From: Lentisphaeria bacterium | GTDB taxonomy: Bacteria; Verrucomicrobiota; Lentisphaeria; JABSQK01; UBA12247 | Direction: 5' to 3' | DNA length: 6,452 nucleotides | Assembly: GCA_003477185.1 (NCBI GenBank) | Contig: DMTJ01000569.1 | Span: 1 to 6,452 of the forward strand | In this document: positions 4,417 through 6,452 of the stretch, piece after piece | How the letters are laid out: each line of letters opens with the position of its first letter | How positions within the stretch are numbered: position 1 is the stretch's first letter | Notes under the pieces: model-generated | Seen by the model: the letters and a program-made list of their open reading frames with translations, nothing else | What the model was told of the DNA's origin: nothing | Databases searched by the model: none | Position numbers and translations under genes: made by a program

Positions 4417-5685
4417 ATGGAACACAACGACCCCACAACTCTCAGCCGCCGCACCTTCATCCAAGGCATCGGCGCCAGTGCAGCCGCCGTGGGCGCATTG
4501 TCGATGGCCAGTTCATTGCACGCTGCTGATGACCTACCGCGCGATGCAGACGGCAACGTGATTCCTGGATTCGACGGCGAACCAGAACACGCGCACCAAG
4601 CAGTCGCAAGAAATACCGGCACCTGGCAGAAAAAGTCTGATCGCAAGATCAAGGTGGGCATCGCTGGCTACGGGCTCTGCAAGTTCGGGGCAACATTCTT
4701 CTACCAGAACCATCCCAATGTCGACGTGGTCGCTGCCACTGACCTGGATCCCCAGCGGTGTGCGGACTTGGCCAAAGCGGTGGGTGCCAAGAAGACCTAC
4801 CCATCCTGCGAAGAGATGATCAAGGACAGGAGCATTGAGGCGATCTATATCGCGACCGACGCGCCGAGCCATGCACGGTTGGCCATTATGGCGTTGGAGC
4901 ACGGCAAGCACGTTTGCTCTGCGGTGCCGGCCGTATTTGGCTTTGAAGCTGAAGAGGATGCGGAGAAACTGTTCAATGCCGTCAAGACAAGCGGCATGAA
5001 GTACATGATGAACGAAACCTCCACGTTTCATGGGGATTGTTATTCGCTACGCATGCAATACCAGGCGGGAATTTTGGGGAAGATCCTCTATTCCGAAGGC
5101 GAGTACTACCATGACTTCGGCCCGCGTGGCATTGCCAGCTTCAACCCGAAGAATGGCAAGATTGACAACCATGGCTGGCGCAGGGGCCTCCCACCCATGT
5201 GGTACCCAACCCATGCCACGGCGTACTATGTCTCTGTCACCGGAGGTGGTCGTTTCACCGATGTCTCCTGCTTGGGCACTCCCTGCCTTTATGAAGAGTT
5301 TCAAACCGGCAAGAACGGCCACAACAACACCTTTGGCACAGAAGTGGCCCTGTTGAAAACGAGCGAGGGTGGCATCTCTCGCATGGCTGGCAGTTGGGAC
5401 ATGAAGAATGCCCACGGCGAACAAGGTCGTGTGTATGGTCAAAAGGGCCAAAACCAAAAAGCCGTGGATACGGCTCGGCCCGCCTTGCCACCTGGCGTTT
5501 CACCCGGCCATCATGGCGGTTCGCATGGGCAGTTGACGAGCGATTTTATCGAATCGATCCTGCTGGATCGCAAACCCATCGTAGATGTCAGCTCAGCGTT
5601 GAACATGACCATGAGCGGTGTGATCGCGCACAAGTCGGCGCTGAAAGCCGGCGAGTGGATGACCGTTCCGCAATACGAGCTGTGA
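4417..5685 (+). CDS. Tat-exported Gfo/Idh/MocA family oxidoreductase
   Basis: The product is 422 residues. A twin-arginine signal is clear: SRRTFIQ (10-16), a hydrophobic stretch GIGASAAAVGALSMASS (17-33) and a likely cleavage after SLHA (33-36), so the folded, cofactor-loaded protein should be sent to the periplasm. After a linker, the Rossmann fold starts at KIKVGIAGYGLCKFGA (77-92; GIAGYG at 81-86), with the acidic end of strand two at ATDLDP (107-112). Where the family normally has E-K-P, this protein has S-A-V-P (168-171, KHVCSAVPAVFG), as do other exported members. The C-terminal domain has HDFGPRG (232-238) and YPTHATAYYVSVTG (264-277), the latter in the position of the usual G-G-x3-H-x2-D motif. 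Such enzymes hold NAD(H) tightly and act on sugars in the periplasm, but the substrate here is unknown. The ribosome site AGAGGA (4403-4408) is eight bases before the ATG. The gene diverges from the AraC regulator. It is not a duplicate of the oxidoreductase at 662-2050: motifs and localisation differ. Confidence 0.92.
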   Translation: MEHNDPTTLSRRTFIQGIGASAAAVGALSMASSLHAADDLPRDADGNVIPGFDGEPEHAHQAVARNTGTWQKKSDRKIKVGIAGYGLCKFGATFFYQNHPNVDVVAATDLDPQRCADLAKAVGAKKTYPSCEEMIKDRSIEAIYIATDAPSHARLAIMALEHGKHVCSAVPAVFGFEAEEDAEKLFNAVKTSGMKYMMNETSTFHGDCYSLRMQYQAGILGKILYSEGEYYHDFGPRGIASFNPKNGKIDNHGWRRGLPPMWYPTHATAYYVSVTGGGRFTDVSCLGTPCLYEEFQTGKNGHNNTFGTEVALLKTSEGGISRMAGSWDMKNAHGEQGRVYGQKGQNQKAVDTARPALPPGVSPGHHGGSHGQLTSDFIESILLDRKPIVDVSSALNMTMSGVIAHKSALKAGEWMTVPQYEL

Positions 5686-5728
5686 GGATAGGTAGGGCTG
5701 TGACTCCAACACGACTATGAAACAACTC

Positions 5729-5791
5729 GCTCCCCTGAAACCAATCCGAGCCAATGTGCCATTCGTGCATGGGACACGGCTCCCCTGAAAC
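5729..5791 (+). repeat. Pair of 13-bp direct repeats spaced exactly 50 bp apart
   Basis: GCTCCCCTGAAAC occurs at 5729-5741 and 5779-5791, with start positions 50 bp apart. The pair lies 40-100 bases after the stop of the exported oxidoreductase. The reverse complement, GTTTCAGGGGAGC, resembles the kind of short repeat found near ends of mobile elements, but no transposase is present. A 23-codon ORF running between the two copies (5718 onward) is probably chance. Confidence 0.6.
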
Positions 5792-5813
5792 AAACGCCCC
5801 AACCGCTGCCTCG

Positions 5814-5841
5814 CCGGGGAGGCGGAGTCCTCTCTCCCCGG
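5814..5841. terminator. G/C-rich hairpin downstream of the exported oxidoreductase, weak terminator candidate
   Basis: CCGGGGAG (5814-5821) pairs perfectly with CTCCCCGG (5834-5841) around a 12-base loop. It lies about 130 bases past the stop of the preceding gene and just before the 16-bp repeat. No T-run follows on either strand, so a classical intrinsic terminator is not supported. It could be a repeat-associated hairpin or an RNA-stabilising element. Confidence 0.3.
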
Positions 5842-5845
5842 ACCA

Positions 5846-5861
5846 CTAGTGTGGTGAATCA
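5846..5861 (+). repeat. 16-bp direct repeat, right copy
   Basis: This is an exact copy of 197-212 in the same orientation. It lies just after a hairpin (5814-5841). No obvious gene follows in the next 90 bases. With the left copy it encloses both oxidoreductases, the regulator, both toxin-antitoxin loci and the small ORFs. Confidence 0.6.
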
Positions 5862-5955
5862 CGGTACAGAAGCAAGCGTGGGAAGGCGCTGGAGGCGTCG
5901 ATTGCAGAAGGGGGCATTGCCTGGCAATTGCTGGCGTAAATGACGTCCCCGTGTG

Positions 5956-6138
5956 CTACGATCGGCCTTTCGAAGCGCCTTTGATTTCAAAGGCGTCAGG
6001 GCCGGGATCGGCTCTCCATTCCTCGGTCAGCACCGCACGCCTTTTGTGGGGGCTCTCGATGACTTTCAGGTCACCAATCGCGCCTTGAGTGAAGATCAAA
6101 TCTTGGCGCGCTGGGCGGCGGTGGAGTGAGGCTCCCAA
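5956..6138 (-). pseudogene. Possible C-terminal coding remnant on the minus strand
   Basis: A 60-codon frame ends in TAG at 5956-5958. Its second half reads like real protein (DLKVIESPHKRRAVL, then TEEWRADPGPDAFEIK, then GASKGRS) and its codons are mostly G/C at the third position. It opens directly after a TAG with only a TTG as start, and has no ribosome site. I do not recognise a family. It may be the tail of a gene whose front has been lost, or a chance frame: the palindrome at 5959-6010 falls within its last codons. Confidence 0.2.
5959..6010. repeat. Compound palindrome of about 52 bases
   Basis: The centre is a perfect 9+9 bp inverted repeat, CGCCTTTGA (5976-5984) and TCAAAGGCG (5987-5995), around TT. 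Outside it, CGATC (5959-5963) pairs with GATCG (6006-6010) and GGCC (5964-5967) with GGCC (6000-6003), leaving a two-base bulge and an internal loop. It could extrude as a hairpin on either strand. No T-run follows, so termination is not established. Confidence 0.55.
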
Positions 6139-6165
6139 CTAGCTTGCCCGGTCGGGGAATGAGGG

Positions 6166-6215
6166 TACCAGCCAAGAGCGACTGCCGCTCCTACCAGCCA
6201 AGCTGATGGGGCTGG
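6166..6215 (+). repeat. 11-bp direct repeat flanking a small hairpin, with competing partners
   Basis: TACCAGCCAAG occurs at 6166-6176 and 6192-6202. Between the copies GAGCG (6176-6180) pairs with CGCTC (6186-6190). The CCAGCC in either copy (6168-6173 or 6194-6199) can pair with GGCTGG at 6210-6215, giving two mutually exclusive folds. This could be chance in GC-rich DNA. Confidence 0.45.
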
Positions 6216-6237
6216 ATTGCGGCAACGCAACTTCCGT

Positions 6238-6352
6238 TTGGACTTGGTGACTTGGTGACTCCCGACAACATCATGACCGAGCTCCCTTGGTGCCATATTG
6301 GTGGCCTGTTGGGCGCCATCGGGTCATGGCGTCACCAGGTCATCAAGTCCAA
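6238..6352 (+). ncRNA. Large nested hairpin, candidate structured RNA or small inverted-repeat element
   Basis: The arms 6238-6259 and 6331-6352 are 22 bases each and complementary at 20 positions. The two exceptions are T-G and G-T, so a + strand RNA would pair along all 22 (a further G-U extends it to 6237/6353), whereas on the minus strand these become A-C mismatches. Inside, CATGACC (6272-6278) pairs with GGTCATG (6322-6328), and TGGTGCC (6288-6294) pairs with GGCGCCA (6312-6318) with one G-U. The left arm contains two tandem GACTTGGT units (6241-6256). A miniature inverted-repeat element is the main alternative, but no target-site duplication was seen. No promoter was found. The right arm ends 11 bases beyond the stop of the leftward gene at 6363, so it may instead lie in that gene's 3' region. 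Confidence 0.4.
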
Positions 6353-6362
6353 GAGTCATGCG

Positions 6363-6452
6363 CTATTCGCCGAGACGCTCGCGTTCGCGGAGGGTCTCGC
6401 GCAGAATCGGCAAGACCATCTGGTCTTTCGGGCGCCCCGCTGCGGCTTTGAC
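6363..6452 (-). CDS. C-terminal tail of a leftward gene, nucleotidyltransferase-like, cut by the window edge
   Basis: The minus-strand frame is open from the right edge to TAG at 6363-6365 and gives 29 residues. It contains KAAAGRPKD near its left end, followed by a charged helix (LRETLRERERLGE). A K-x-A-x-G-R-P-K-D motif followed by a leucine/acidic helix is characteristic of the end of many bacterial nucleotidyltransferase-fold proteins of the DUF6036/AbiEii-like or MNT type, often part of toxin-antitoxin-like pairs. The motif and the frame are seen directly; the family assignment rests on a short stretch and is tentative. The catalytic G-S...D-x-D part would lie outside the window. Confidence 0.5.
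   Translation of the reverse strand, partial: VKAAAGRPKDQMVLPILRETLRERERLGE

Larger units (their letters stand above)
5686..6362. other. 677-base region without a confident gene, rich in repeats and hairpins
   Basis: No frame here carries a recognisable complete protein. The region holds, in order: a 13-bp repeat pair (5729-5791), a G/C-rich hairpin (5814-5841), the second copy of the 16-bp repeat (5846-5861), a possible leftward coding remnant (5956-6138), a compound palindrome (5959-6010), a hairpin cluster with an 11-bp repeat (6166-6215) and a large nested hairpin (6238-6352). This density looks like accumulated insertion debris or a structured non-coding region between accessory genes. 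Confidence 0.6.

Noticed and set aside
5030..5356. A 108-residue + strand frame inside the exported oxidoreductase
   Set aside because: It is an out-of-frame shadow of a gene whose signal peptide and Rossmann motifs are in the other frame.
5593..5862. An 89-residue minus-strand frame through the end of the exported oxidoreductase and the repeats
   Set aside because: It is partly antisense to a real gene, the rest is repeat sequence, and it has no known motif.

Overview
The window is bacterial. It shows Shine-Dalgarno-led starts, a sigma70-like promoter, type II toxin-antitoxin (TA) genes and a Tat export signal. The combination of a phytanoyl-CoA dioxygenase (PhyH), two unlike Gfo/Idh/MocA oxidoreductases (one Tat-exported) and an AraC-type regulator is typical of environmental, glycan-using lineages such as Planctomycetota, Lentisphaerota, Poribacteria or Latescibacterota. 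TA modules of these types are also common in Proteobacteria. Phylum cannot be settled from the sequence. There is no rRNA, tRNA, CRISPR array or complete insertion sequence.

Layout. 3-200 (+) is the C-terminal end of a PhyH-family gene cut by the left edge. 241-543 (+) is a ribbon-helix-helix (RHH) antitoxin whose reading frame runs on into the first ~20 residues of a RelE/ParE-like toxin and then stops, so this TA pair looks decayed. Three units then read leftwards: a cytoplasmic Gfo/Idh/MocA oxidoreductase (662-2050), a complete Phd/YefM-RelE pair (2127-2674) with a promoter/operator at 2701-2743, and an AraC-family regulator (2861-3682). Reading rightwards from the AraC gene are a 29-codon ORF with a strong ribosome site (3858-3947), whose frame continues through an in-frame TAG for another 33 codons, a 50-codon ORF (4252-4404), and a Tat-exported Gfo/Idh/MocA protein (4417-5685) that starts 12 nt after the 50-codon ORF stops. 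The last 760 bases are mostly non-coding and rich in repeats and hairpins. They end in the C-terminal tail of a leftward gene (6363-6452) that resembles a nucleotidyltransferase tail.

How the genes may work together. The AraC regulator faces the exported oxidoreductase unit, and an 8+8 bp inverted repeat with arm starts 21 bp apart lies between them. A carbohydrate-responsive local regulator is a reasonable inference. The intact Phd/RelE pair sits between the regulator and the cytoplasmic oxidoreductase and appears self-regulated. A 16-bp exact direct repeat at 197-212 and 5846-5861 brackets nearly everything except the two edge genes, so the whole block could be one accessory insertion.

Most interesting items: the small SD-led ORF with an in-frame amber codon followed by a beta-strand-like Val/Asn/Asp and Tyr-rich tail (3858-4049); the 115-nt nested hairpin near the right edge, whose main-stem mismatches are all G-U wobbles on the + strand; and the bracketing direct repeat. 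None matches a described system that I recognise with certainty.
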